Part shown: positions 45,475-56,058 of the stretch, one piece after another
Position numbering within the stretch: position 1 is the stretch's first letter
Layout: each line of letters begins with the position of its first letter
NCBI GenBank assembly: GCA_008828725.1
Contig: MEHQ01000774.1
Coordinates: 688,863 to 752,862 of the forward strand
Reading direction: 5' to 3'
From: Saccharina japonica
Lineage: Eukaryota; Sar; Phaeophyceae; Laminariales; Laminariaceae
DNA: 64,000 nt
Translations under genes and position numbers: made by a program
The notes under the pieces: generated by a model
Database searches by the model: none
Seen by the model: the letters and a program-made list of their open reading frames with translations, nothing else
Told to the model about the DNA's origin: nothing

Positions 45475-47000
45475 CAAGGCTTATCACGGTACTCGATAAT
45501 CGAGACGGGACGGGACGGTACTGTTTTTACTTGTTTGGCGGGAAAACAAATGAAGACGGGACGGGACGGGACGGTAAAATGACGACCAAACAGGTTTTTA
45601 AGACGGGACGGGACGGGACGGTTGGTGTACAATTTCTCAACGGGACGGGACGGTAATTTCAACGGGGTAGATTTTCACGACGGGACGGGACGGTAAAATT
45701 CAACGGATGTTTTTTCCACGACGGGACGGGACGGTAAATATAATTTTTCACGACGGGACGGGACGGTAAATATAATTTTTCACGACGGGACGGGACGGTA
45801 AATATTTTTCACAACGGGAAGTGACGGTCAAAAAAATAATTCACGACAGGACGGGAGGGACGTACCATGGGACCGAGTTTTCCTGTCCCAAAGGTAGTTG
45901 TATACTACAGTATATACCAATTAATTGCAATCTACTACACAACGTATAGAAGTAGTATAGTGGTAATGCGGCACTGGATCATTGGATCAAAACAGTTGTT
46001 GCTGCTGAGAAACAACGAAAAGAAACACTCGTACGAATCGTACATTTTTTTTATTTATTTTTTCCATCCCATTTATTATCTTCGCACTTCCGTCTCTCCC
46101 TCCCTAGTGGTAACTCAGATCCGGGGTCACAAAGTAGGCTCCTCTTCCTCCTCCCCCACTACGGTTCTTGCCTTGATTTTTATCGCGCAAAGGGTTCAGC
46201 CTTCCCAACGCTCGTCGATTTTCATCGAATTTTGCCAACTCACGCTCTCGCGCTTTCTGCTAGTCAATATATTTTTTGCGAGAAAAAGTGCCTATGAGCA
46301 TGCACTCGGCGGGGCTCGAACTACCTTTCTTGACGCTAACAGGCTTCGTGGTTACCTGCTAGCCCACCGGGGCTTAGATTCGGTGATAGTACGTGAATAG
46401 AAATTAATCTTGAAATTCGTACGTATCCCCATATAATAAGATTTGGCGGGAAATTCGTATCCCCATAATAAAAAAAAAAAAATTTTATTTCATATTCTGA
46501 TATTTTAATGTTTCATATTCCGGAATTTTCGTATTTCGTTATTTCGTAAATTCGTAAATTCGTATAACTTTAATTTAATTTTAATGTACTACCAGTGTGA
46601 AAAAACAAACTTTGTAAATTCGTAGATTCTTGGTGGGAATGACGGGAAGTGACAACGGGCAGGTGTGAATCTTGGCGGGAGAGACAAGTTTTGTCGGCGG
46701 GACGGGACGGTAAAGACAACGGCGCATGACGGGACGGGACGGTAAATTACATTATCTCGACGGGACGGGACGGTAATTTTCAACGGGAGCGATTTTCTTG
46801 ACGGGACGGGACGGTAAAGTTCAACGGGACAGATTTCGATGACGGGACGGGACGGTAAAGTTCAACGGTTGGAGATTTGTCGGCGGGACGGGACGGGACG
46901 GGATTTGACGGGACGACGGGAACAGTTTAACGACGGTTTAACCGTCCCGTCCCGCCGTTACCGTCGTTACCGTCCCGCCAAAATACCGTGATAAGCCTTG
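45475..47000. mobile_element. hAT-type element filled with GACGGGACGG minisatellite
   Basis: Perfect 17-bp terminal inverted repeats CAAGGCTTATCACGGTA, flanked by a perfect 8-bp duplication ATTTTTTT (45467-45474 and 47001-47008). The inside is largely (GACGGGACGGGACGGTAAA)n with degenerate spacers, in direct orientation on both sides of a nested SINE, with the complementary CCGTCCCGTC strand only at the right end. No transposase. Confidence 0.88.
46065..46378 (-). mobile_element. tRNA-derived SINE nested in the hAT element
   Basis: Minus-strand copy whose head (CCCCGGTGGGCTAGCAGGTAA) and B-box region (GGTAGTTCGAGCCCC) are on the right, with the body ATCCGGGGTCACA / TTATCGCGC on the left. It splits the minisatellite of the host element and so is younger than it. 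Confidence 0.78.
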
Positions 47001-47008
47001 ATTTTTTT

Positions 47009-47664
47009 GTACACAACACTACAACAACAACACTGCAGGTCAATCTGACTCAATGGTAATGACTTTTATATATATATCGATATATAATCGTCATATCCAT
47101 TGATCTGACTTGCTCTAGAAAAACGAGGGGTTTCCACGTGAGTTCTGGAGGAATTATTATACCGGGGATAGGGGACATTTTGGCTTGACAACGCCAAAGG
47201 CCTTGACAGACAACATTGACACTTGACAAACTTGACACTTGACCGTCAACCGACATCTTTCTTTGCCCTGTGGGACCCTTTATTGGGTTGATAATTGCAT
47301 TTCCGATTATTTAATAGAACACTAACTAACGTAGTTTGTTGTTGTTTAATAAGAGTTTCATTTCGCTCACAATCAAAACTAAACCTATTGTTAATAATTA
47401 ATAATAGAATATGTTCATCGATGGTAGGTATCGATCCGCACAAAACAAATCGAAATCAGCCTTGACAGGCTCGTACAACAGAGAGAGGATATGTGGGAAT
47501 TGGTATTTTGTTTAGGGGCGAGGTACCTCGCCCATAAATCCCGATTTTCTTGGATCTTCGATATCTCGAGCTTGCTGATGAACGTCCTTTAGTTTATTTT
47601 TTGTCACCGACGGCTGTCACGAATGAAACGAGTTTACACTGCTGTAAATTTTGACTGTGGGGGG
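47009..47664. other. Intergenic, short dispersed repeat
   Basis: AGGGGTTTCC...GGGGATAGGGGAC at about 47126-47178 recurs at 31368-31430 and 50284-50338. A CTTGACA-rich stretch follows (47186-47245). No gene. Confidence 0.45.
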
Positions 47665-48122
47665 CAAAGATGGGGAATGACGTCTCCCGGTACGCGCCGT
47701 CACCACGTCACGTCGGTCACGTCACCTGTTTTTGCCGTCACGATCCCGCTAACCCCTATCCCCTCCCGAAAAAAACACCTCCACATATCTCTGGCAACCC
47801 CTTAGATACTATTTGTATGTGTCAAACGCCATATCACGTCCTGCGTCCATTTTGTCATTTCGGTCCTACTTTTCACCTACGCACACGAACGATGCACAAG
47901 ACGGCAACAAAATAATCGAAAATAATCGAAAAACAAATTCGGAAAAAAAATCATGATTTTGTTGAAAAATATAGCAGTTTTCAATTTTATTGTAAGGCTT
48001 TTTTTAAAAACGGGGACATTTCGTTCGTGTCCCCGGATTTTGCCGTCACTTGCCGTCACGTCACGTGATTGTTCCATTTGCGGTCACGTCACCACCCAAA
48101 ATGCCGTCACTCCCCATATTTG
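47665..48122. mobile_element. 458-bp hAT-type MITE
   Basis: Terminal inverted repeats CAAAGATGGGGAATGACG / CAAATATGGGGAGTGACG, with a perfect 8-bp duplication GTGGGGGG on each side (47657-47664, 48123-48130). Subterminal regions are dense in CGTCAC/GTGACG on the element's own scale. No ORF of note. Confidence 0.88.
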
Positions 48123-48376
48123 GTGGGGGGAGTACATATCTTACGATACAAACAAACCCAATATTATTTTCGATTATAGTTCTCATCGGAAAGACAATTA
48201 TCAATTTGAAAAATCGGCTGTTATAGCATGCCATGGTTAGGACAGGCAGTTCGATGGTTCGATACCTATATACTCTATACTCTATACCTATTACGCTGGT
48301 ACAGGCAACCATGGGCAACAACGAAGGCACTCCAATCCAGTCACGGTAATGATAAGCTATTCATCATGATGTACCA

Positions 48377-49176
48377 CTTTGTTTCTCCGCCTTCCGTATT
48401 TTTCCTAGGACTTTCTTTGGTGGCTTAGCTACGTACGTATTCATTTTGTTTTTGTCATTCCCCGTTCTCTTTCCGGGACTCTCGTGTGTTACACGAGAAC
48501 GAAACGGAATTTGAGTTGGAAGTGCCACGTACCCGTTGTATGGGTGGCGCCCAAGGGAAGGGAGACGGAGGGTGGGGGGGGTCATAGGGAAACCAGGACG
48601 GACGAAAGCAGGAAAGAGACGGCAAACAGAGTAGGTGCCAGACCGACTAGCTGGTAGAACCTGCCTGTACTATGGGCACAAACCTGCCTCGGCTGGCCTT
48701 CGGTGTGCTCCGGCTGGCTGTCCTATCCTGTCGTTCTCAGTCTTGCTCTGTTGGCGCTGTTTCGGTCCATTTTATTTTCTTTCATTTCATTTGGTTTGAT
48801 ATTGGATGTCGCATCTCCTCTGGGAGAAGCACGACACTTTTCTTTCTTATATTTTGTCATGCTTTTGCTTGGTTGCGTAATTGTTGATTTGCTTCAGTAT
48901 GCTTACTTTTTATTATTTTTTCCTTTTCGCTTTTTTCCTTTTTTTTCTCTTTTTTCTCTTGAATGCACCTGGAGTGCTAGCAGGGTAGGTCTTGCCTGTC
49001 GTATATGGCATTGCATTGTTTGCTCTGCTTACTGCACTGAGCGTAGTATCTCTGTGCCGTAGTTTTGTGACCACATAACTGGTACCTTTTTAGGATGAAG
49101 AATCGGCACGGACACTGGGTGTGCTGGATGTCGACGGGTAGAAAGGAAGGTTTAATGTGAAGAACACACACACACC
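48377..49176 (+). mobile_element. LINE 3' untranslated copy, 0.8 kb
   Basis: 5'-truncated LINE consisting only of 3' sequence. The first 140 bp match the 3' part of the decayed LINE at 33386-33525; the rest gives the T-rich block and the terminal GGTTTAATGTGAAGAACACACACAC. It shows that the 3' fragments and the RT-bearing LINE belong to the same family. Confidence 0.8.
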
Positions 49177-49177
49177 C

Positions 49178-49215
49178 CGGTAGAGTAGTGGTCAGCTTCA
49201 AAGACTACTACCATG
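49178..49215 (+). mobile_element. SINE head fragment
   Basis: CCCCGGTAGAGTAGTGGTCAG is the tRNA-like 5' head of the SINE; it is cut off after about 38 bp by the following LINE fragment. Confidence 0.6.
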
Positions 49216-49455
49216 GGTGTGTGTGTGTGTGTTCTTTGTTCTTCACATTAAACCTTCCTTTCTACCCGTCGACATCCAGCACACCCAGTGTTCGTGCCGA
49301 TTCATCATCCTAAAAAGGTACCAGTTCTGTGGTCACAAAACTACGACACAGAGATACTACGCTCAGTGCAGTAAGCAGAGCAGACAATGAAATGCCATAT
49401 ACGACAGGCAAGACCTAGCCTGCTAGCAATCCAGGCGCATGCAAGAGAAAAAAAG
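49215..49455 (-). mobile_element. LINE 3'-end fragment
   Basis: Minus-strand copy facing the plus-strand copy at 48377-49176. The two CA-rich tails lie head to head with the SINE head between them. Confidence 0.75.
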
Positions 49456-50417
49456 CAGGGATGCGTATTTCCTCACCCGGAACCCAAAAATTTCCGGGAA
49501 ACAGCCTTTTTCAGCCTTTCCTAAAAATTTCCCCTATTTCCTCTCATTCGAGGAAAAAAAGGCGTAATTTTTGGGAGGGGAAAAAAATTATCATCCCCGG
49601 GTGGGCCACGCACTACATGAAGCACAAGTATAAGATTCGTTCAGGCCTCCGGACAGTCATTTTCGACCATTTTAACGCTACACTCTACGTATAATACCTA
49701 CCTGCACCAGGTACACAACAGTAGTAGTTGTGCACACTGCAAGTTACAGTTACTTGAGTAAATGTTCATCGGTTTCAGTTGATTTTTCACTTGTTCGCAC
49801 CTCGTTGATTTCGTCCTGCAGCCATTTGATACTGGAATAATAGGACAACTGCCGTAGTGCTGATAGCGATCTCTCATGTACGAATACACTTGTGTCGCGA
49901 GCTAAATAATCAGCGCAAAACAGGAAGTTAGCAGTTACAGCAGTGCGCTGCTTCGCACGCGTGTAGCGATCGCGACCTTATCCACTAAAACTGTAAACCT
50001 GTAAACATGGACGCTGGACGCCTCAACGAAACCCCAGCGTCCCAGCTGTGCATCTGCGCCGAGTGCACCCTTTCATTCGAATATGTTATAGTCTCATATG
50101 TATGATTTATATNTTATAATTATTATGTTGTACATTCCTTCGATGATTCCGCTCGCCATAACATCCAATTCCTCTGTAGGATATCACTATCTGTGTGATA
50201 TAGGAGGGGCCTGTGGGCGCCTACGTAACGCTCTGACGCTGCTGTCACAGCTTAGGCACGTTACAAAAAAAAAAAAAAAAAAATAGGGGTTTCCATTCTT
50301 ATATGGAGGCGTTATTGTTCCCGGGGATAGGGGACGTGAAGAATTTCCTCTGAAAAAAATTATTACCTCGAGCCCTATTAATTTCGCGGGAATTACCGCT
50401 ACCGGGAAATACGCTCC
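49456..50417. mobile_element. Possible TIR element, CAGG-GCGTATTTCC ends
   Basis: Left CAGGGATGCGTATTTCC and right GGAAATACGCTCCTG are imperfect inverted repeats, with AATTTCC/GGAAATT-rich subterminal DNA. No duplication of the target could be found, so the limits are uncertain. The inner part (49600-50280) has no gene; an N is at 50112 and an A-run at 50264-50282. Confidence 0.4.
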
Positions 50418-50447
50418 TGAGAAGGTTACTCTATCGTAGTAGCATCG

Positions 50448-50800
50448 ATCGCCCCGTGAGACCAGTGGTCAGCTTCAAAGACGACTACATTGGTACCCAG
50501 ATCGAATCCCACCGTGGTGAGAGATTTTGTCTTTATTTGAAAAAATAAAAAGGAACCAATTGCTGAGAGCGCTCTTCGTGGCGTGGGTAGGCGGAATCCG
50601 ACGCAAGTCGACGAGGGAAGAAAGTGCGTGAAATCTTCTCGCGATAAACAGCAAGGCAAGAACCTGTAGTGGGGGAGGAGGGAGAAGAGCTTACTTTGTG
50701 ACCCCGGATCTGAGTTACGACATTAATAGGAAGGAGAGAGAAAGGAAGGGCGAAGATAATAAATGGGATGGAAAAAATAAATAAATAAATATACAGTAAT
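50448..50800 (+). mobile_element. tRNA-derived SINE, reference copy
   Basis: The clearest copy. The tRNA-like head is GCCCCGTGAGACCAGTGGTCA (A-box region), with B box GATCGAATCCC about 50 bases later. An AAATAAAAAGGAACCAATTG linker follows, then the conserved body (GCGTGGGTAGGCGGAATCCG, GTCGACGAGGGAAG, TCTCGCGATAAACAG, GTGACCCCGGATCTGAG) and the tail GGGATGG(AAAT)n. The arrangement is typical of SINEs transcribed by RNA polymerase III from internal promoters. Confidence 0.88.
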
Positions 50801-51504
50801 AGTATATATGTATAATCAGCCGATACAAGCTATGTGGTGTCATATACGACGATGTTGTATTGTATTCGAACATGGATGATCTAGCACCAAACGCATTAGC
50901 TTTCGTTTGAATGATGAGTCATAAACTTATACGACTTATAGTTATAGGGTTTTCGCTACTGAACTGGTTACAGCAGTACGCGGACTACCATATAATAAAG
51001 AAACAGGAAATTCTGGTCCAGGCTGGGATTTTCTTATTGCGAGAGTAGGGTCCTTCTACACTAGTTTCAGGGATAACGACTCACCGACTATTTCTTCATT
51101 TCTTACTCCGAAGATCTCAGCCTGGATTCTTTTATCAGCCTGAATATATCTAAAACATAGGTGTCCTGTACTGTCATGGGAGCTGTGGATATTTGTGTCC
51201 ATTTCGACGGAATGGACGGCATGTATGTGTCGTCACTCACACACATCTATCTGTTATTTGACTGCAGGCTGCTATCGTTAAAGTGCAGATATATGTGTTT
51301 CGTCTGTGATTATTGTCATTATTCGACAGTCTTGGTGGGACTCGACAATACGTGACGTAACTGCTGTGCATATTATATTAGTATATAAATATTAATGTTG
51401 ATACGAGCTGGTTCAGGCAAATCACCCCAATTTTCGTCAGGCACGAATGACGCATGCAATAGCAACTCGAATGTCACATGTTTAGTATCATACTGACCGC
51501 CATG
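50801..51504. other. No recognisable gene
   Basis: AT-rich, short frames only. Confidence 0.35.
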
Positions 51505-51742
51505 AACAGCATGTGTGTGTGTGTGTTCTTCACATTAAACCTTCCTTTCTACCCGTCGACATCCAGCACACCCAGTGTCCGTGCCGATTCATCATCCTAA
51601 AAAGGTACCAGTTCTGTGGTCACAAAACTACGACACAGAGATACTACGCTCAGTGCAGTAAGCAGAGCAGACAATGCAATGCCATATACGACAGGCAAGA
51701 CCTACGCTGCTAGCAATCCAGGTGCATGCAAGAGAAAAAAAG
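51505..51742 (-). mobile_element. LINE 3'-end fragment
   Basis: Minus-strand copy nearly identical to those at 33531 and 49215, including the (TG)n tail and ending near GCATGCAAGAGAAAA. Confidence 0.75.
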
Positions 51743-52316
51743 TGTGATACTTCGATCGCGCGTACCGGGTCACGGGTTTTATGAGGTAGGACCGCGTGTG
51801 ACTCGTATTCCTTTTTTTTTTTTTTTTTTAAGGTGTTTAGTGTTTGTGTTTGGTGTACCGTTCGCATTGATTGGTTGATTGTTTCTTGAGCGCACCACGA
51901 AATAACTGGAATAAAAAATGGAGTTTTACTTTCGGTGGCATTTACTGTACGAGTATTATGCAGTAAGTAGCTTTCGCTTACGCATGAAACAATGAAGTTC
52001 AGCGCACTCTATATATATATATATACGATATATTTATATACCGCGTGCCTAATGTGCGTTTTCGTATTACTGTTACTATGCAATACAGCAGTATACTGTA
52101 TGTGTGTGACATCAGACAGACGCGTGCTACGATAGAGGTGGCACGTTTTGGCTGATTTGTTTTCTGAACCAAGCGCTCTTACCCCCTTACGAACTGCTCC
52201 CACGAATTTGGGGACAAATTACTTGGAATTAGTGTGTACCTTTTTTCAGTTCTGAATGGGTTAACCCCAAATCGTCGGAATTTGATTATTGTGTTGCGAT
52301 GTTTTCCATTTTCTTA
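51743..52316. other. No gene; MITE end fragment
   Basis: A poly-T run at about 51811-51829, a TA microsatellite at 52012-52025, and ACGCGTGCTACGATAGAGGTG at about 52126, which matches the terminal repeat of the MITE at 8951. Confidence 0.45.
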
Positions 52317-52527
52317 GGGCCCATATTAACGAGTACAAAATAAATTCTATTTGGAAAAAATAGAATTCAAATACGCTTTTCATTGGTCAACACACGCACC
52401 AGCACCAAATATTAGGATCTTGGGGTATAATCTTGGGTGGTGATGCGGGTTCTGACCAATGAAAAGCGAATTTGATTGTTTTTTTTTCAAATTGAATTTT
52501 TTTCTTCTTCGTTAAAACGGGCCCTTA
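52317..52527. mobile_element. 211-bp MITE, GGGCCC ends, TTA target
   Basis: Inverted ends GGGCCCATATTAACGA and TCGTTAAAACGGGCCC, flanked by TTA on both sides, which fits a Harbinger-type 3-bp target. The inside contains further inverted AAATAGAATTC/AAATTGAATT motifs. Confidence 0.6.
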
Positions 52528-52964
52528 ACCCCTCAAGAACTTTGGTCCCACGAATTTGGGGACAAAATACTTAGAACTACTATTGTAGTGTGGGGCATTT
52601 TTTCCAGTTCTGAATGGGTTAATTATTACACCATGGAAATTTCGAAATTTCCATCGTGTGCGATCGTGTGTAAAAAAACAATCAGGTTTTGGGCGAGGTG
52701 CAGAGTTTCTCACGTGTCGGGGGTAGAGATGGGCACCGGATAGAGAAAAAAACGGTTAACCGCGGTTTTTGGAAACCCACCAGACGTGTGTGATTAGTCG
52801 GTTTTTCAAAATAAAAACTGGCGGTTTTTGAGGTCTGGTTAACCGGTTAATTAACCGGTTAACCGGTTAAACCGGAAAACCAGATAACCCATCTACACTA
52901 AAACGTGCCAGTGAACGTGACAACGTCAACGCTGGTTGGTCCGACGTCTATTGTACCTACTCTT

Positions 52965-53296
52965 TTTTTTCTTTTTTATCCACCCCATTTATTATCTTCG
53001 CCCTTCCTTTCTCCCTCCTTCCTGGTCGTAACTCAGATCCGGGGTCACAAAGTAGGCTCTTCTCCCTCCTCCCCCACTACGGGCTGCCTTGCATTTTTAT
53101 CGCGAGAAGGTTTCAGCCCTTTCGTCCCTCGTCGACTTGCGTCGGAGTCCGCCTACCCACGCCACGAAGGCGCTCTCAGCAATTGGTTCCTTTTTATTTT
53201 TCCAAATAAAGTAAAAATCTCACCACGGTGGGATTCGAACTTGGGGACCAATGACAGTAGCCTTTGAAGCTGACCACTACTCTACCGGGGCAACCG
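52965..53296 (-). mobile_element. tRNA-derived SINE nested in the hAT element
   Basis: The reverse complement starts GTTGCCCCGGTAGAGTAGTGG, with B box AAGTTCGAATCCCACC, and matches the reference SINE throughout its length. Confidence 0.85.
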
Positions 53297-53307
53297 GCTG
53301 TTACTCT

Positions 53308-53900
53308 GTTGTTGTTGTTGTTGTCTTCACATTGCTAGAGCCATCAGAGAATCCTAAAGAACACGTACACTTAGCAGGGAAAGGATACACAAGTCCGAAG
53401 AGGTACACCTAAAATCCCTACAGCATGTTATGCGTGTCCAAAACTGAAATACACGCCCGCAATCTCCATTCGACTACAGCAGCATCGTCCCCCCCCTCTC
53501 CCTCCCACTCTTTACCAATGAATTTGCCGACTACAGCGTAACTACTGTCTGAAGTGCTGTCTGTACAAAAACACACGGTAGGCGTGGGAACAAGATGGAG
53601 CACGCAGCTGCTGTCTGAAGTGCTGCCGGAATGACAGTCCGCGGGCACACAGTGAAAAAGAACAGCCAACCAAAGCCATCACGTCAATTGACAATTGCCC
53701 GAATCTATCCTGAACGTCTGTGTTAGGCACAGCATTATAAACATCGACACTGATTAGGAATCGTTCCACATTGAAGGGGTCTTCCACGATCAGGCACACA
53801 ATGAAGGCACCCGGGGTGTCCGCGCCATCTCTGCCGCGTCTCTCTACAAAACCAGTGACGTCATCCACACAGACCCAACAACGAAATTCAGGGGAAAAAA
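53308..53900 (-). mobile_element. Retro-sequence with LINE-type tail, copy 2
   Basis: In minus orientation it ends AATGTGAAGACAACAACAACA, like the LINE. About 560 bp upstream of the tail match 33838-34395; roughly 55 bp next to the tail of copy 1 are absent here. The shared 3' tail implies mobilisation by the LINE machinery. Confidence 0.6.
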
Positions 53901-54207
53901 CGAAAAAAACAAAAAAGATTGTCCGTTCGTCACGGGTCGATGTCGTCCGTGCTCCGGATGGCTGCTCCGCGCTGCTGTGCTGCTGCTGCGGCGTGCTGCT
54001 GTGATCCGGCGCGCCGCTCCGGTGCCACTTGGCCAGTCCTAGCACGACCACACTCGACCTGCTCCGTCCGTACTCGCTCTCGTTGTTGTCCTTCCCAGTC
54101 GGCTCCTCGCTTTCTCCCTCGTTGCACTCAGGGTGCTTGGTCTGGAAAATAAAAATTCTCGCGCTGAAGGGGTCAACCTGCCCTGAGGCTCCAGCTCGTC
54201 GCCACAC
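53542..54207 (-). CDS. Hypothetical frame overlapping the retro-sequence
   Basis: A 221-codon frame. The first half (to about 53930) is specific to this locus and polar (KHPECNEGESEEPTGKDNNESEYG); the second half is shared with the copy at 33.8 kb (WVCVDDVTGFVERRGRDGAD, then FIVCLIVEDPFNVERFLIS). The end contains a small internal duplication (YRQHFRQ). No domain recognised. It may derive from a captured transcript, or be a chance frame. Confidence 0.3.
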   Translation of the reverse strand: MWRRAGASGQVDPFSARIFIFQTKHPECNEGESEEPTGKDNNESEYGRSRSSVVVLGLAKWHRSGAPDHSSTPQQQHSSAEQPSGARTTSTRDERTIFFVFFVFSPEFRCWVCVDDVTGFVERRGRDGADTPGAFIVCLIVEDPFNVERFLISVDVYNAVPNTDVQDRFGQLSIDVMALVGCSFSLCARGLSFRQHFRQQLRAPSCSHAYRVFLYRQHFRQ

Positions 54208-54327
54208 GCTCCCTCCTCCTTTGATGGCGAAGCCAGGTTACTGAGACAGTACAGCTCTCTCTAGCAAACATACCTAGGGCCGTGTACGTAGTGTCCGTCC
54301 ACCTAGGACGTATCAACTACTGCAGCA

Positions 54328-54846
54328 ATGAACAGGGCGACCATACATGAGCGTGGGGAGAGATTGGGTGGCAGCCTAAAAGTCGGTGGATCCATTGCGG
54401 CACAACCCCCTCCCCTCTCCCCGCACACCCAACACTACCCAACACTCGCACACACCAAACACACAACACCGTCTCTGCTCGCAAGTCCAACACACCACAA
54501 CTCCAACACGAGCCAAGAGGTGGTTGTAGTCGATGACGTGGCTGCGGCAAACGACGACAACAGTAGCTCAGACGAGCCAATATTTGCCGGTTCGGACCCC
54601 AGACGAGCCAATCTTTGTGTTGAGTATTTAAACGGTTGGAGCATTTTCGAAATGCCGTTTGTTTTTTATTTAATTTGTGACACTTACTTTCCAGTTCAAC
54701 TGGCGGGAGCGTCCACAGTCAACGGCCTTCTAGACAAAAGCCTTGTTCACAGGTGTTTCCCCCCTTGTGCACCCCTTCTACCCACCGGCTCGTGGCTTCG
54801 TTTACAGTATGCGGGTAAGGATATTTTGATTTTGCAGAAGGTTTGA
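54328..54846 (+). CDS. Hypothetical 172-codon frame in the hAT element
   Basis: Pro/Thr/His-rich start, an acidic EVVVVDDVAAANDDNSSSDE stretch, then a more hydrophobic end. The last 45 codons fall in DNA that recurs at 36640-36840, so the end of the frame lies in a dispersed repeat. Not recognised as a transposase. Confidence 0.2.
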   Translation: MNRATIHERGERLGGSLKVGGSIAAQPPPLSPHTQHYPTLAHTKHTTPSLLASPTHHNSNTSQEVVVVDDVAAANDDNSSSDEPIFAGSDPRRANLCVEYLNGWSIFEMPFVFYLICDTYFPVQLAGASTVNGLLDKSLVHRCFPPCAPLLPTGSWLRLQYAGKDILILQKV

Positions 54847-55639
54847 GTCTTGTCAGGTAGACTAACGAGCTACAGTAGGCGACTGTTGCTTGTGCTCGTC
54901 GCATGACGCTATAGCCGTGATGGTAGTTCGTGCAGTTTCGGGAGTATGTAGTGTGCGGGTCTGGTTGTAGTGGTTTCGCTGACAATCAGCGTGACGCTTT
55001 TCCAAGTAGTAGTACCAGGTAATACAATATATATATATATGGTTGATCAACATCACTATTCCCTCTCAAAGAGGCGCAGTTGCGAACATAACCAATATTA
55101 ACGCACTTGTGTGATGGGGCATCTGTTGTTGTTATTCAGCCTCCCAGCCACTGCCTCCACGCTACGTAGCCTCTTCAAGTCCCTTGGCTTTTTGCATCGC
55201 AGCGTGCATTGTTTTCTCTATATTTTTATTTCCCTTCCAGCTTCCGTCTTTTGGATTTCGTTTTATTTCGGCACCTTCACGCCACGGTTAGCTTACATGG
55301 CTTTCGTCTTCATCGTAACCCACTTGCTGTTGGCATATCTAAGCTTTTTCTTCTCGTATGGCGTGCTTGTCTCAAGCGTGAGGCGTTGCAGCCTCATTAC
55401 GAGGTGGGAAAGATTGTACTCGCGTATTTGTTTCGAATAGCCGCACCTTTCCGATTTCTGGTCATTTGATGGTCGTGGGATCTGCATGTACGACAATTCA
55501 GGGTGGGCTAATGTGATGGTATCACGTAGCTATGAGGAGGTGCAATACGTAATATTACGAGTATAGATAGACAAATGCGTACGAGCGTGTATGATATCGC
55601 GTGACGTGCTAGATACGGAAACGTCTCCGTAGATCGTAC

Positions 55640-55870
55640 ATGTCTGAAGATACATGGATAGTGGGATCAGCCTGGTACTCGGCTGAGCCCTACCTTCGTC
55701 GTACTCCGTTCTTGTACCTTATCGATATCTACCATGAGATAAGCAACAAGAAAAGCTTTACTATTAATATGGAGAAGCGTGCCCTGACCAGCATGGACAT
55801 TCCTGTGTCCTGTGATGAGGGTCTTAGCTTCATACTTGAGGAGTGCGCAACAAGGGTGCAAATCAAATAA
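55640..55870 (+). CDS. Hypothetical 76-codon frame near the hAT right end
   Basis: Well-mixed composition (EDTWIVGSAWYSAEPYLRR, LIDIYHEISNKKSFTINM) ending just before the subterminal AACCGG repeats. It could be a remnant of an element gene or captured exon. No motif. Confidence 0.2.
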   Translation: MSEDTWIVGSAWYSAEPYLRRTPFLYLIDIYHEISNKKSFTINMEKRALTSMDIPVSCDEGLSFILEECATRVQIK

Positions 55871-56058
55871 AAAACACTAATGGTTTTCAATACTGTGGAT
55901 GCTTTACCGCATCAAAACCGGTTAAACCGGTTTTCGGTTAACCGGTTAAACCCGGCTGAAAAAAAACGGTTAAACCGGTTTTCATTTTTGATAATAACGC
56001 CTCCTATCCGGTTTTCGGTTTTCGAATATGCCATTCGGTGCCCATCTCTAGTCGGGGG

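Larger units (their letters stand above)
52724..56050. mobile_element. 3.3-kb composite hAT-type element
   Basis: Terminal repeats TAGAGATGGGCACCG / CGGTGCCCATCTCTA and a perfect 8-bp duplication GTCGGGGG (52716-52723, 56051-56058). Both ends carry AACCGGTTAA-type subterminal repeats (52757-52890 and 55915-56030). Inside lie a minus-strand SINE (52965-53296), a retro-sequence with a LINE tail (53308-53900) and several unexplained frames. No transposase motif was recognised, so it is probably non-autonomous and enlarged by nested insertions. Confidence 0.88.

Noticed and set aside
50448-50520. tRNA gene candidates at several SINE heads
   Set aside because: A and B boxes are present, but the cloverleaf is not complete and each head is followed by the same 250-bp body, so these are SINEs.
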